Assembly: GCF_030684215.1 (NCBI RefSeq)
Contig: NZ_JAUXOV010000052.1
Span: forward strand, 124,001 to 188,000
Direction of reading: 5' to 3'
DNA from: Pseudotabrizicola sp.
GTDB lineage: Bacteria; Pseudomonadota; Alphaproteobacteria; Rhodobacterales; Rhodobacteraceae
DNA length: 64,000 bases
Part shown: piece by piece, positions 1 to 7,283 of the stretch
Position numbering within the stretch: position 1 is the first letter of the stretch
Layout of the letters: each line of letters starts with the position of its first letter
The notes under the pieces: generated by a model
The model's input: the letters and a program-made list of their open reading frames with translations, nothing else
Databases searched by the model: none
What the model was told of the DNA's origin: nothing
Program-made: the position numbers and the translations under genes

Positions 1-110
1 ACCGCAACCCGCACCTCACCCGGTCCGGGCGCTTCTATCGCGCGTGTCTCCAGTCTCAGATCATCCTGCCCATGCAGGCAGACAACACAGTTTTCCGAAT
101 GGTTGGTCAT
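1..110 (-). CDS. Zinc-type alcohol dehydrogenase (L-idonate 5-dehydrogenase-like), 5' end only
   Basis: Only the first 36 or so codons lie in the window; the gene continues past the left edge. The translation starts MTNHSENCVVCLHGQDDLRL and runs into a P-G-P-G-E-V-R-V pattern. That pattern is typical of the first beta strands of the medium-chain, zinc-dependent dehydrogenase family, and sugar-acid dehydrogenases such as L-idonate 5-dehydrogenase fit best. It lies 7 bases downstream of dctM on the same strand, so it is probably the last visible gene of the TRAP operon and may oxidise the imported sugar acid. The catalytic domain is not visible, so substrate and subfamily are inference. Confidence 0.6.
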   Translation of the reverse strand, partial: MTNHSENCVVCLHGQDDLRLETRAIEAPGPGEVRVA

Positions 111-117
111 AATCGCC

Positions 118-1395
118 TCAGGGCATCAGAGTGTTGGGCAGCCAAGTTGACAGCAGCGGGAAGTAGCTGACCATCAGCAACACGATCATATTGGTGATTA
201 TATATGGCGTGATGGCCCGGATCACCGGTGACAGTGGCAGCCTTGCGATGTTTGACGCAACAAACAGGCAGACCCCGACCGGCGGTGTGGTGAGGCCGAT
301 CATCAGGTTAAGCACGGCAAAGCAGGCAAAGTGCAGCGGATCAATCCCCACGGCCATGGCAAGCGCCTGCAAGGGCACAAACAGGATGATCAGAGCTGCA
401 ATCGTCTCCATGAACATGCCAACAAACAGCAACAGCAGGTTGATCAGCAAGATCACAACAAACTTGTTATCGGTAAAAGACAGCACCCCATCGGCCAGCG
501 TCTGCGGAATACGCTCGGCCACCAGAATCCAGCCGAACACATTGGCGGTGCCGACCAGCACCAGAATCCCAGCGGAGCTGACGGCACTGTCGACAATGAT
601 CTTTGGAATGCGGGCGACGGGCAATTCGCGGTAAACGAACAGGCCGACCAGCATCGCATACAAACAGGCGACCACGGCGGTTTCCGTTGGCGTGGTTACA
701 CCGATCAGCAGCCCGCCCACGATCAGAACCGTCATGGCAAGCGCCCAGACCGCACCCGTGAATGACCGGAACAGCTCACCCATGCCTTTCCACGACTCGC
801 GCGGGAAGTTCTTTTTACGGGCGATGAAATAGGTCACCGCCATCATCGCCATACCCATCAAAAGGCCCGGTACCGCGCCTGCCAGAAACAGCTTGCCCAC
901 CGACAGCCCCGACAGCGAACCCACGATGATCATTGGCACACTTGGTGGAATCATCGGCCCCACGGTCGAAGATGCCGCTGTGACTGCCGCTGCAAAATCA
1001 CCCGGATAGCCCGCTTTCTTCATACCCGGAATCATCATGCCTCCAACGGATGCCACATCGGCCACCGCCGTTCCCGAGATCCCGCCAAACAGCATTGATG
1101 CCGCAATATTGGCCTGCGCCAGCCCGCCCCGCATCCACCCCACCAGGGCATTGGCAAACCGGATGATCCGTTCGGTGATTCCGCCCGAATTCATCAGATT
1201 GCCAGCAAGGATAAAGCCGGGGATGCAGAGCAACACAAAGCTGTCCATGCCCGCATACATTTTCTGCGGGATGACGACCAAGGGGATATCGGCAAACAAC
1301 AGATAGGCCATTGATGACAACCCCAGCGTTACGGCGACGGGCAGGCCGATGGCAAGGCCAAAGATAAACGTACCAAGAAGAAGGGTCAGGCCCAT
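118..1395 (-). CDS. dctM: TRAP transporter large permease (DctM)
   Basis: This is the membrane channel subunit of a tripartite ATP-independent periplasmic (TRAP) transporter, which imports organic acids using the sodium or proton gradient. At 425 aa it has the usual family length. It is almost entirely hydrophobic, with about twelve predicted membrane segments. Family hallmarks are visible: the G-G-I-S-G-T-A-V-A-D stretch near residue 105 and the S-S-T-V-G-P-M-I-P-P-S stretch near residue 140. Its ATG overlaps the stop of dctQ by one base (TAATG), indicating translational coupling. Together with dctP and dctQ it forms a complete transporter. The substrate cannot be read from the permease, but the neighbouring dehydrogenase and GntR regulators suggest a sugar acid. 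Confidence 0.95.
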   Translation of the reverse strand: MGLTLLLGTFIFGLAIGLPVAVTLGLSSMAYLLFADIPLVVIPQKMYAGMDSFVLLCIPGFILAGNLMNSGGITERIIRFANALVGWMRGGLAQANIAASMLFGGISGTAVADVASVGGMMIPGMKKAGYPGDFAAAVTAASSTVGPMIPPSVPMIIVGSLSGLSVGKLFLAGAVPGLLMGMAMMAVTYFIARKKNFPRESWKGMGELFRSFTGAVWALAMTVLIVGGLLIGVTTPTETAVVACLYAMLVGLFVYRELPVARIPKIIVDSAVSSAGILVLVGTANVFGWILVAERIPQTLADGVLSFTDNKFVVILLINLLLLFVGMFMETIAALIILFVPLQALAMAVGIDPLHFACFAVLNLMIGLTTPPVGVCLFVASNIARLPLSPVIRAITPYIITNMIVLLMVSYFPLLSTWLPNTLMP

Positions 1396-1898
1396 TACTT
1401 GTCCTCTGCTTTAAGTATGGGAAGACCGTCATGTCGGCCTGTCAGCATCTCATAGACCCTCATCAGCGCCCAAAGACCCAGCGTAACAAACAGGATCAGC
1501 ATGGATGCGTGAATGAAATCCATCCGCCAGCCAAGTGACGCAGCGGTCTGGCGGCGGCCAATCGCGGTGTAATCCCACGCCGCAGACAGCAGAACGATGC
1601 AGAACACTGCCGTGAGCACAGCGCAGACCAGACGCAAAACCCAAGGGGCGCGGCCCGGCAGGCTTTCGCACAGCAGGTCAACGTTGACCATATCGCCACT
1701 GCGAAGCGCCAGCCCCGCCCCAAGTGCACCAATGTAAATCAGGCAAAACCGGGTCAGTTCCTCGGTCCAGACGGGTGCTGTGCTCAGGAAAGTGCGGGCA
1801 AACACCTGCAACAACACAGACCCCGACAGCACCAGAAAGGCGGCCAGTATAAAGAGGCGACATAGCCCCTCCAGCCCTTTGAATGCAGTTGTCATCAA
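1395..1898 (-). CDS. dctQ: TRAP transporter small permease (DctQ)
   Basis: This 167-aa protein with four hydrophobic segments matches the small membrane subunit of TRAP transporters, which joins the periplasmic binding protein to the large permease. The family signature around residues 40-50 is recognisable (W-T-E-E-L-T-R-F, preceding an L-I-Y-I-G segment). It lies between dctP and dctM in the usual P-Q-M order. A 50-base gap separates it from dctP and contains a perfect 12-bp hairpin that probably lowers its expression relative to the binding protein. Confidence 0.92.
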   Translation of the reverse strand: MMTTAFKGLEGLCRLFILAAFLVLSGSVLLQVFARTFLSTAPVWTEELTRFCLIYIGALGAGLALRSGDMVNVDLLCESLPGRAPWVLRLVCAVLTAVFCIVLLSAAWDYTAIGRRQTAASLGWRMDFIHASMLILFVTLGLWALMRVYEMLTGRHDGLPILKAEDK

Positions 1899-1910
1899 AT
1901 CCTCCGCAAT

Positions 1911-1939
1911 GGTTCTGCCGGAACAACTCCGGCAGAACC
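1911..1939 (-). terminator. Perfect stem-loop between dctP and dctQ
   Basis: A 12-base arm (1911-1922) is exactly complementary to 1928-1939 around a 5-base loop. No U-run follows on the minus strand, so this looks less like a full terminator than an mRNA-stabilising or attenuating hairpin. Such elements are common after the first, binding-protein gene of transport operons and help keep that protein in excess. Confidence 0.6.
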
Positions 1940-1948
1940 TGCATGGTA

Positions 1949-2923
1949 TCAGTTGTTGAAGATGGCTTCTGCCAACGGACGAATTTCTTCGGCCACGGCG
2001 CCAAGCACGGCATCGCGCGCTTTGGCTGCAAATGCCGCCTTGTCGACCTCTACAAAGGTTACGCCGCGGCCTTCCAGATCGGCGACCAATGCATCTTCAT
2101 CGGCCAGAAACAACTCGCGCTCATAGGCTTGTGTGCGCTTGCCTGCTTCCATCAGAGCGGCCTGATCGGCTTCTGACAGCTTGTTCCAGCTGCGTTCCGA
2201 AATTGTCAGGTAGATCCATGACCGGACATGCTCGGTCTTGTTTACGACCTTCTGTACCTCATAAAAGCCGCCGGATTTGAATAGGGCCAGCGGATTTTCC
2301 TGCCCCTCAATCGTGCCGTTCTGCAACGAGGTGAACACTTCAGAGAACGCCATCGGTGTTGGGTTGGCGCCAATCGCCTGCCATGCCGCCACAAAGATCG
2401 GCACGTTCGGCACGCGCAGCTTAAAGCCGTTCAACTCATCCGGTGTGGTGATTGCACGGGTGGCCGAGAGGTTGCGCGGACCGCGTGCAAAATAGGTGAG
2501 CGGGCGGATATCGGCCTTTTCAATGATCTCGGCTTCGATCTGCTTGCCAACCTCACCGGATGCAACCTCATCCATATGCTCCAGCGATTTATAGGCATAG
2601 GGCAAGGCCAGCAGCGCGGCGCTTGGTGCCCAGTTTTGCAGGCTTTCGCCGGTGATTGTCATGTCGGCGGTGCCAAGCTGCATACCGTTTATGAGGTCAA
2701 TTTCTTTACCCAACGACTCGTTGGGGTAGATCTGCACCTCGACCCGACCCTCGGTCAGGGCTTTGGCTTCTTCTGCGAATTTCATCGCCGCTTTGTGCCA
2801 GATGTTCTCCTCATTCGCGAGGTGGCCCAGCTTTAGCGTGACCTCTTGCGCGACAGCTGCGCCGCCCATCAGGGCCACCACAGCACAGGTCGCCGCAAGG
2901 CGTGTAAGTTTGTTCAGCGTCAT
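1949..2923 (-). CDS. dctP: TRAP transporter periplasmic substrate-binding protein (DctP)
   Basis: This 324-aa periplasmic binding protein captures the substrate for the TRAP system. The chosen start (MTLNKLTRLA) gives a clean Sec signal peptide ending in GGAAVAQ, with the mature protein starting near EVTLKLGHL. A start 11 codons upstream is possible but would spoil the signal peptide, and GAGGA lies just ahead of the chosen ATG. DctP-family features include the L-G-H-L strand at the mature N-terminus, the G-T-A-D-M turn near residue 85 and the L-R-V-P segment near residue 168, which carries the conserved Arg that usually binds the substrate carboxylate. The ligand is therefore most likely a carboxylate or sugar acid. 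It is the first transporter gene after the GntR regulator at 2966-3655. Confidence 0.93.
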   Translation of the reverse strand: MTLNKLTRLAATCAVVALMGGAAVAQEVTLKLGHLANEENIWHKAAMKFAEEAKALTEGRVEVQIYPNESLGKEIDLINGMQLGTADMTITGESLQNWAPSAALLALPYAYKSLEHMDEVASGEVGKQIEAEIIEKADIRPLTYFARGPRNLSATRAITTPDELNGFKLRVPNVPIFVAAWQAIGANPTPMAFSEVFTSLQNGTIEGQENPLALFKSGGFYEVQKVVNKTEHVRSWIYLTISERSWNKLSEADQAALMEAGKRTQAYERELFLADEDALVADLEGRGVTFVEVDKAAFAAKARDAVLGAVAEEIRPLAEAIFNN

Positions 2924-2965
2924 CGTGTCCTCCTCAGGATGAAAAATCGACGGCACCCGCCGCGA

Positions 2966-3655
2966 TTACAGAAAGTATTCGGGTCGTTCCTGCTTTATCA
3001 CCGGCAGATCCGTCAGGATGCCTTGCAGATGATGCCGCATAGCGTGTTCAGCCGTTGCCAGATCGCTCAGCGCGATAGCGTCAACCACGGTGCGGTGCTG
3101 GTCGATCAGACGATCCACCGGGAAATGCATGCTGGACAAAAAGCGTACACGATCCATCTGCGCCTTCATCTCAACCACCACGCGCCAGGCTTTGCCCTTG
3201 CCTGCACCCTCGGCCAAGGTGCGGTGGAACACCTCGTCAGCTTCCATGAAGTCGCGAGCAGACCCGCCGACCAACTGTTGCTGGCACACAATCTGTGCCC
3301 GCAGGTCTGCCACCAAAGCGGCATCAGGTGTCTGTGCCAGCAGTTTGACGATATCGGCCTCAACCGCCTCACGCACGAACCGCGCGTCCATAACTGACTG
3401 TAGGGAAATCTTGGCAACGAATGTGCCACGTTGCGGGCGTATTTCGAGCAATCCCTCATTGGCAAGCGAGATGAAGGCTTCGCGCACGGGCTGACGGCTG
3501 GTGCCGTATTGCAGCGCCACTTCGGCTTCGGAAATCTGAGTGCCGGGGTTCAAGGCGTTGTCGATAATGGCCATGCGCAAGGCTGCATAAAGCTGATCAA
3601 CAACGCTGACGCGCAGTGTTTGCAGCTTTATCGGCATGTCCTGACGATAGTGCAT
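2966..3655 (-). CDS. GntR-family regulator with FCD ligand-binding domain
   Basis: This 229-aa transcription regulator has a winged-helix DNA-binding domain (residues about 5-70, including S-R-Q-P-V-R-E-A-F) and an all-helical FadR-type C-terminal (FCD) domain. It sits directly upstream of dctP on the same strand, 42 bases away, so it probably controls the TRAP operon. The start MHYRQDM is preceded by GGGGAG at good spacing; MPIKLQ six codons later is an alternative. It is clearly paralogous to the divergently transcribed regulator at 3811-4578. The intergenic region holds repeated CCATAC motifs (about 3687-3701) and a perfect 12-bp palindrome. The inducer is unknown, but this class usually senses organic acids of the imported substrate or its catabolites. 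Confidence 0.92.
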   Translation of the reverse strand: MHYRQDMPIKLQTLRVSVVDQLYAALRMAIIDNALNPGTQISEAEVALQYGTSRQPVREAFISLANEGLLEIRPQRGTFVAKISLQSVMDARFVREAVEADIVKLLAQTPDAALVADLRAQIVCQQQLVGGSARDFMEADEVFHRTLAEGAGKGKAWRVVVEMKAQMDRVRFLSSMHFPVDRLIDQHRTVVDAIALSDLATAEHAMRHHLQGILTDLPVIKQERPEYFL

Positions 3656-3732
3656 CCTGAGTTTCTCCCCAGAGCCACAAATAAACCATACTACCATACC
3701 AGTCAATAGTGGGTTGTTATTGACATAGGCTT

Positions 3733-3744
3733 GCCTGATCAGGC
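3733..3744. promoter_or_regulatory. Perfect 12-bp palindrome between the divergent gntR genes
   Basis: GCCTGATCAGGC is fully self-complementary and sits in the 155-base gap between two head-to-head GntR regulators. A TTGACA box begins at 3720. A symmetric site here is the expected target for a dimeric GntR protein, but binding is inferred only from position and symmetry. Confidence 0.4.
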
Positions 3745-3810
3745 TGATGTTATGGCCGGGTCGGCGCGCGCGTTACTCTGTCTGCAACGCGTGAACGCCC
3801 CGCGAGGCTA

Positions 3811-4578
3811 ATGAGATGGGCTGGAATGAGCAAAGTAATCCACCGCGACCTGATAGATCCGCGTGGCTCGGTCGGGCGTCAGCTGGTCAAGATCCTGCGT
3901 GAGCGCATTATCGAGAACAAGATGCCGCCCGGTGAACGGGTGTCTGAGGCAGAGGTCAGCGTGCAATTTGGCGTCAGCCGCCAGCCCGTCCGCGAGGCAT
4001 TCATCAAGCTGGCCGAAGAAGGTCTGGTTCAGGTGCGCCCGCAGCGCGGCACATTTGTCTGCAAGATATCTTTGCGCGCAGTTGAAGATGCCCGCTTCAT
4101 CCGCGAAGCCATCGAGGGCGATCTGGCTCGGATCCTTGCCGTGGACCCTGACGCGGGCTTGCTTGCCGAACTGCGCAAACAACTCGATGCGCAAAGCCGG
4201 CTGAGTCAGAGCAGTACTTCAGAGCATGATCGCGCCGAGTTTCTGCGTCTGGATGACCTGTTTCACCGAACCCTTGCCGAAGCTGCGGGGCGTCAGTACT
4301 TGTGGCAGGTCATGGAAGGTGTGAAATCGCAGATGGACAGGGTCCGTTATCTGACTGCGCAGAATCTGGATATCGAACGCCTTGTGGCGCAACATTCGGC
4401 CATCGTCGACGGGATCGCCGCCAAAGACCCCGCGCAGGCAGAAATGGCCATGCGGCTACATTTGCGCACGATCTTGCAGGACCTGACGGTCCATCAGTCC
4501 CGCACGCCAGAGATATTCGATGGGCCCTCTGTCGATTTGCAACGCATGCCACCTTTGACCCGCGACCTGCCAAGATAG
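3811..4578 (+). CDS. GntR-family regulator with FCD domain (paralogue of the 2966-3655 gene)
   Basis: This 255-aa transcription regulator has the same architecture as its divergent neighbour: an N-terminal winged helix (with S-R-Q-P-V-R-E-A-F-I at about residues 55-64) and a C-terminal FCD domain. The two are alike over most of their length, including R-P-Q-R-G-T-F-V, the D-A-R-F-(I/V)-R-E-A stretch and the Q-M-D-R-V-R stretch, which indicates duplication. Met6 (3826) is an alternative start. No transport or catabolic gene follows on the same strand, since the next gene is convergent. It therefore probably acts across the shared promoter region on the TRAP operon or on its partner gene. Confidence 0.9.
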   Translation: MRWAGMSKVIHRDLIDPRGSVGRQLVKILRERIIENKMPPGERVSEAEVSVQFGVSRQPVREAFIKLAEEGLVQVRPQRGTFVCKISLRAVEDARFIREAIEGDLARILAVDPDAGLLAELRKQLDAQSRLSQSSTSEHDRAEFLRLDDLFHRTLAEAAGRQYLWQVMEGVKSQMDRVRYLTAQNLDIERLVAQHSAIVDGIAAKDPAQAEMAMRLHLRTILQDLTVHQSRTPEIFDGPSVDLQRMPPLTRDLPR

Positions 4579-4598
4579 CCGGGTCAAACATCCTAAGT

Positions 4599-4620
4599 CT
4601 GGCGCTAAGCTGCCAGTTTT
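4599..4620 (+). terminator. Weak hairpin plus T4 after the second gntR gene
   Basis: CTGGC (4599-4603) pairs with GCCAG (4612-4616) and TTTT follows. It lies in the short gap between two convergent genes and overlaps the last codons of the M28 peptidase. The stem is short, so this is only a possible terminator. Confidence 0.3.
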
Positions 4621-6677
4621 GTCACCATGCGTGCCACAGCACAGGTGATATCGCGCGCGTAAAGTGTATCGACGATCTGATCACTTTGCCGGTGATAATG
4701 CGGGTTCGGGTCTGACGCCGGTTCGCTGGCAAGGTTTGCAAAGAAATCCTCGCTGGCCAATACTGCACCCCAGCCTTGTTGATGAAAAGCGGCATGGTCA
4801 GATCGGTTGATCGCTCCGTCATACACATTCCGGTCCGGCCCGCCGAAAGTGCTGGTGCCGCGATAGATTTGTGCAGGGGCCAGCGCGCCATATTCTGCCG
4901 CTGCTGCGGCCAGTTGCGTGGCCAAAGGGTCGCTCAGATCGCGGATCGCAGGATCTGTGTAACCTGCATGCACCTCGAACAACCGGTTGGCATCGCTGTT
5001 AAAGCCCATCATGTCGGCGCAGACCACGCCCCGGATCGGCGCGCGCATCGCCTTGAGATGTGCGGCATAGGCTTTTGACCCCACCAGCCCTGATTCCTCG
5101 GCGTTGAAAAAGCAAAAGCGGACTGTGTGGGTAAGCTTGCCTTGCAACCCCCGAAACCACCGCGCTATCGACAGAACGGCGGCAAGGCCAGAGCCGTTGT
5201 CATCACAGCCGGGCGCAGCATCGGTCGGCGCGTGATAGCCCGGATCAAATCCCGCCGTGCTGTCCATATGCGCACCCACCACGATGATCCCCGCGCCAAG
5301 ACCGGGCAGGGGGCATTTGGGCTGCCACCATGGATACCAAGGCTGCAATTTCAGCACCCTCTCGATCTCGGCCCGGATCATCGGTTCGGGAAATGTGCTG
5401 AGGTCACTATCGCCAGAGACCTCAAATATCTCTGCCAGATCGTCCAGAAACGGTTGGAACGGACGTGGCAGAGGCCGCCGCAAAATCTCGCGATACTTCT
5501 CAAGGATGTGCGGCTTTATCCGCAGTTTTCCCTGACCGGGCAGATCGGCGATGATATTGGAATGCGTTGCCCCGGCATGGGTGAAATCATGGCGATAAGC
5601 GCAGTAGCCCATCGCACGCAGATCGCGCATCAACTGCGCCTCGGCCCGTTTGTTGTCCGGGTGCGCCGAATGGCGCGACACGATGGCACCCTGTGCATCT
5701 ATCGGTGTGGCACCGGTATATCGGTCCAGATCGGTGGCATAATGTGCCGTCACTGCCCTGCAGGTGGGCCGCAGCAGCAAGATGGCTTTGCGGATTGCGG
5801 GCGAGATTTCGACCGGCTCCAGTATCTTGGGTATCGCGCCAATCTCTTGCGACTCAAACTCCACCGCCTCGGCTTGGGTCGGGCGCAACAACCCCGGATC
5901 TGGGACCAGAAATTCGCTGTGCCCATGCGCACCATGAACGTGGAATGCCTCGGCCTGTTCTTCGGGGCGCATGGCGATCAGGAACTGGCCCGGTTCGGCA
6001 TAAAGCACGCGCCTGATCTTCAGCGCTTCATCAAGCTCTGCACGGTCATCGCCGGGCCGAGCCCAGAACAGGTCTTCGGTCAGCGGGTCATAGCCGAGGC
6101 TTTGCAGGGTCAACCCGCCTGTCAAAGCATCGGTCAGGCGCGGCGGTGACAGCAGTGCAATCAGCGCCCATCTATCTGGCTTCTCAGGTGCAGGCTGGAA
6201 CCACATCGGCACCACATCACCCTGCCGGACCAAGGTTTCCAGCGCGGCCTTTGGCCCTGTCAGCCGGGCTGCCACCGGGCGGTGCCCCAAACTCATCATG
6301 GGCAACAGCGCCACATGAGGCGCGGGCACCAGCCCGGCAGCCGCAGCTTCACCACGCAGTCGACGGTCGGCGGCGACAAGGGCAGTGTCGCCGCCCGCCG
6401 CACCGTGCAAGCCGATTGGCACGCCGTATTCCAGTGGCGGCAGCGCCATGATCCGTAAACCGTGTGGAGCGGTAAAGCCATCTGCCAGACCATCGACACC
6501 GCCGCCCTCCAGCCCCGGCACAGCAAGCGTGATTTCCAATGAAAGTTCGGAACTACTACGCGTCAGAAAGGTCAGATCGGGGATCAGGTCCAATCCTACG
6601 GGCCGCTCATCTTCATCCATGCGCAGCGCGCCGCTGGCCTGATCCAGGATGACGATTGCCTTGGTGATCGGTGTCAT
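4605..6677 (-). CDS. M28-family zinc aminopeptidase with a large N-terminal extension
   Basis: The C-terminal ~240 residues of this 690-aa protein form a di-zinc M28 peptidase domain. The expected ligands are present: His470 in G-A-H-M-D-S, Asp492 in C-D-D-N-G-S-G, Glu527/Glu528 in N-A-E-E-S-G, an Asp in C-A-D-M-M-G and a His in R-S-D-H-A-A-F. The first ~300 residues match no family I recognise. No signal peptide is visible, so it should act in the cytoplasm, which is unusual for M28 enzymes. AGGAGG stands ahead of the ATG. It is the last gene of the minus-strand arm (metallopeptidase, phosphatase, M28) of a divergent protease island and may trim peptides released by the other proteases. The peptidase assignment is firm; the biological role is inference. 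Confidence 0.85.
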   Translation of the reverse strand: MTPITKAIVILDQASGALRMDEDERPVGLDLIPDLTFLTRSSSELSLEITLAVPGLEGGGVDGLADGFTAPHGLRIMALPPLEYGVPIGLHGAAGGDTALVAADRRLRGEAAAAGLVPAPHVALLPMMSLGHRPVAARLTGPKAALETLVRQGDVVPMWFQPAPEKPDRWALIALLSPPRLTDALTGGLTLQSLGYDPLTEDLFWARPGDDRAELDEALKIRRVLYAEPGQFLIAMRPEEQAEAFHVHGAHGHSEFLVPDPGLLRPTQAEAVEFESQEIGAIPKILEPVEISPAIRKAILLLRPTCRAVTAHYATDLDRYTGATPIDAQGAIVSRHSAHPDNKRAEAQLMRDLRAMGYCAYRHDFTHAGATHSNIIADLPGQGKLRIKPHILEKYREILRRPLPRPFQPFLDDLAEIFEVSGDSDLSTFPEPMIRAEIERVLKLQPWYPWWQPKCPLPGLGAGIIVVGAHMDSTAGFDPGYHAPTDAAPGCDDNGSGLAAVLSIARWFRGLQGKLTHTVRFCFFNAEESGLVGSKAYAAHLKAMRAPIRGVVCADMMGFNSDANRLFEVHAGYTDPAIRDLSDPLATQLAAAAAEYGALAPAQIYRGTSTFGGPDRNVYDGAINRSDHAAFHQQGWGAVLASEDFFANLASEPASDPNPHYHRQSDQIVDTLYARDITCAVARMVTKLAA

Positions 6678-6689
6678 CGAAGCCTCCTC

Positions 6690-7226
6690 TCAGGCTGTGG
6701 GGGTGCCATAGCGCAACCGGGTCAGCCGGGTGCCGCACCAGTTGCGTGAAATCACGAACATCCGGTCGAACTGGCTTTCTGCCAGCTCGGCAATTCCCGG
6801 TGCGCCCAATGCGCCAGCGATGTCATCCACGGTGTTGGTATGGGTCAAGACCAGAACCGCCCGGCCTGCATGGCGCGTGCGGATGGTTTGGGCCAGCGCC
6901 GCGCCATCAGTTGGGGAATATAGCGTCAGCGCCAATCCTTGTGCCGTGGCCGTTGGTTGCCCGGTCTGCCGCGACCGTAAGGTGTCGGTTACAAACACCG
7001 CCGCCAGTTCCTCATCCTGCACCATATCGCGCAAAAGGTTTGCCCGTGTCTGGCCAGCCACGGAAAGTGGCGGATTTGCTCCTGTGCCCTTTTCCGCATG
7101 GCGCACAAGGATGACCGTCGAAGACCACAAAAGCAGCTTGTACTTGTGTAGGATTGTAGCCGTCGGGTCGATATGGTGGATCGTGTGGGGCCACCTGGTT
7201 GGCCCCGGCGTGAAGGTCTGTGCCAA
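6690..7226 (-). CDS. Histidine phosphatase superfamily protein (SixA/phosphoglycerate-mutase fold)
   Basis: This 178-aa protein carries the R-H-A-E-K-G catalytic loop with its phospho-accepting His43 and a later L-T-H-T-N-T strand that supplies the second active-site His. These define the histidine phosphatase fold, in a short SixA-like form. The start is a TTG preceded by GGGAG at 8 bases; no ATG fits better. It lies 11 bases upstream of the M28 gene and 57 bases downstream of the zinc metallopeptidase, so the three are probably co-transcribed. No signal peptide is present. The substrate is unknown and could be a phosphohistidine, a phosphoprotein or a small molecule. A signalling role in the protease island is inference. 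Confidence 0.85.
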   Translation of the reverse strand: MAQTFTPGPTRWPHTIHHIDPTATILHKYKLLLWSSTVILVRHAEKGTGANPPLSVAGQTRANLLRDMVQDEELAAVFVTDTLRSRQTGQPTATAQGLALTLYSPTDGAALAQTIRTRHAGRAVLVLTHTNTVDDIAGALGAPGIAELAESQFDRMFVISRNWCGTRLTRLRYGTPTA

Positions 7227-7283
7227 AGGGGATACTCCCGAAAACGGTCAGGGCCGGCCCATCTGGACCGGCCCTGGCTGGGT

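Noticed and set aside
3687..3701. CCATAC repeats as a defined GntR operator
   Set aside because: They are direct rather than inverted repeats and do not form a clear symmetric site, so I mention them but do not call them an operator.
5127..6149. 340-codon plus-strand open frame
   Set aside because: It is antisense to the M28 peptidase gene, has no ribosome site and encodes an Arg/Gln-rich sequence typical of shadow frames in GC-rich DNA.
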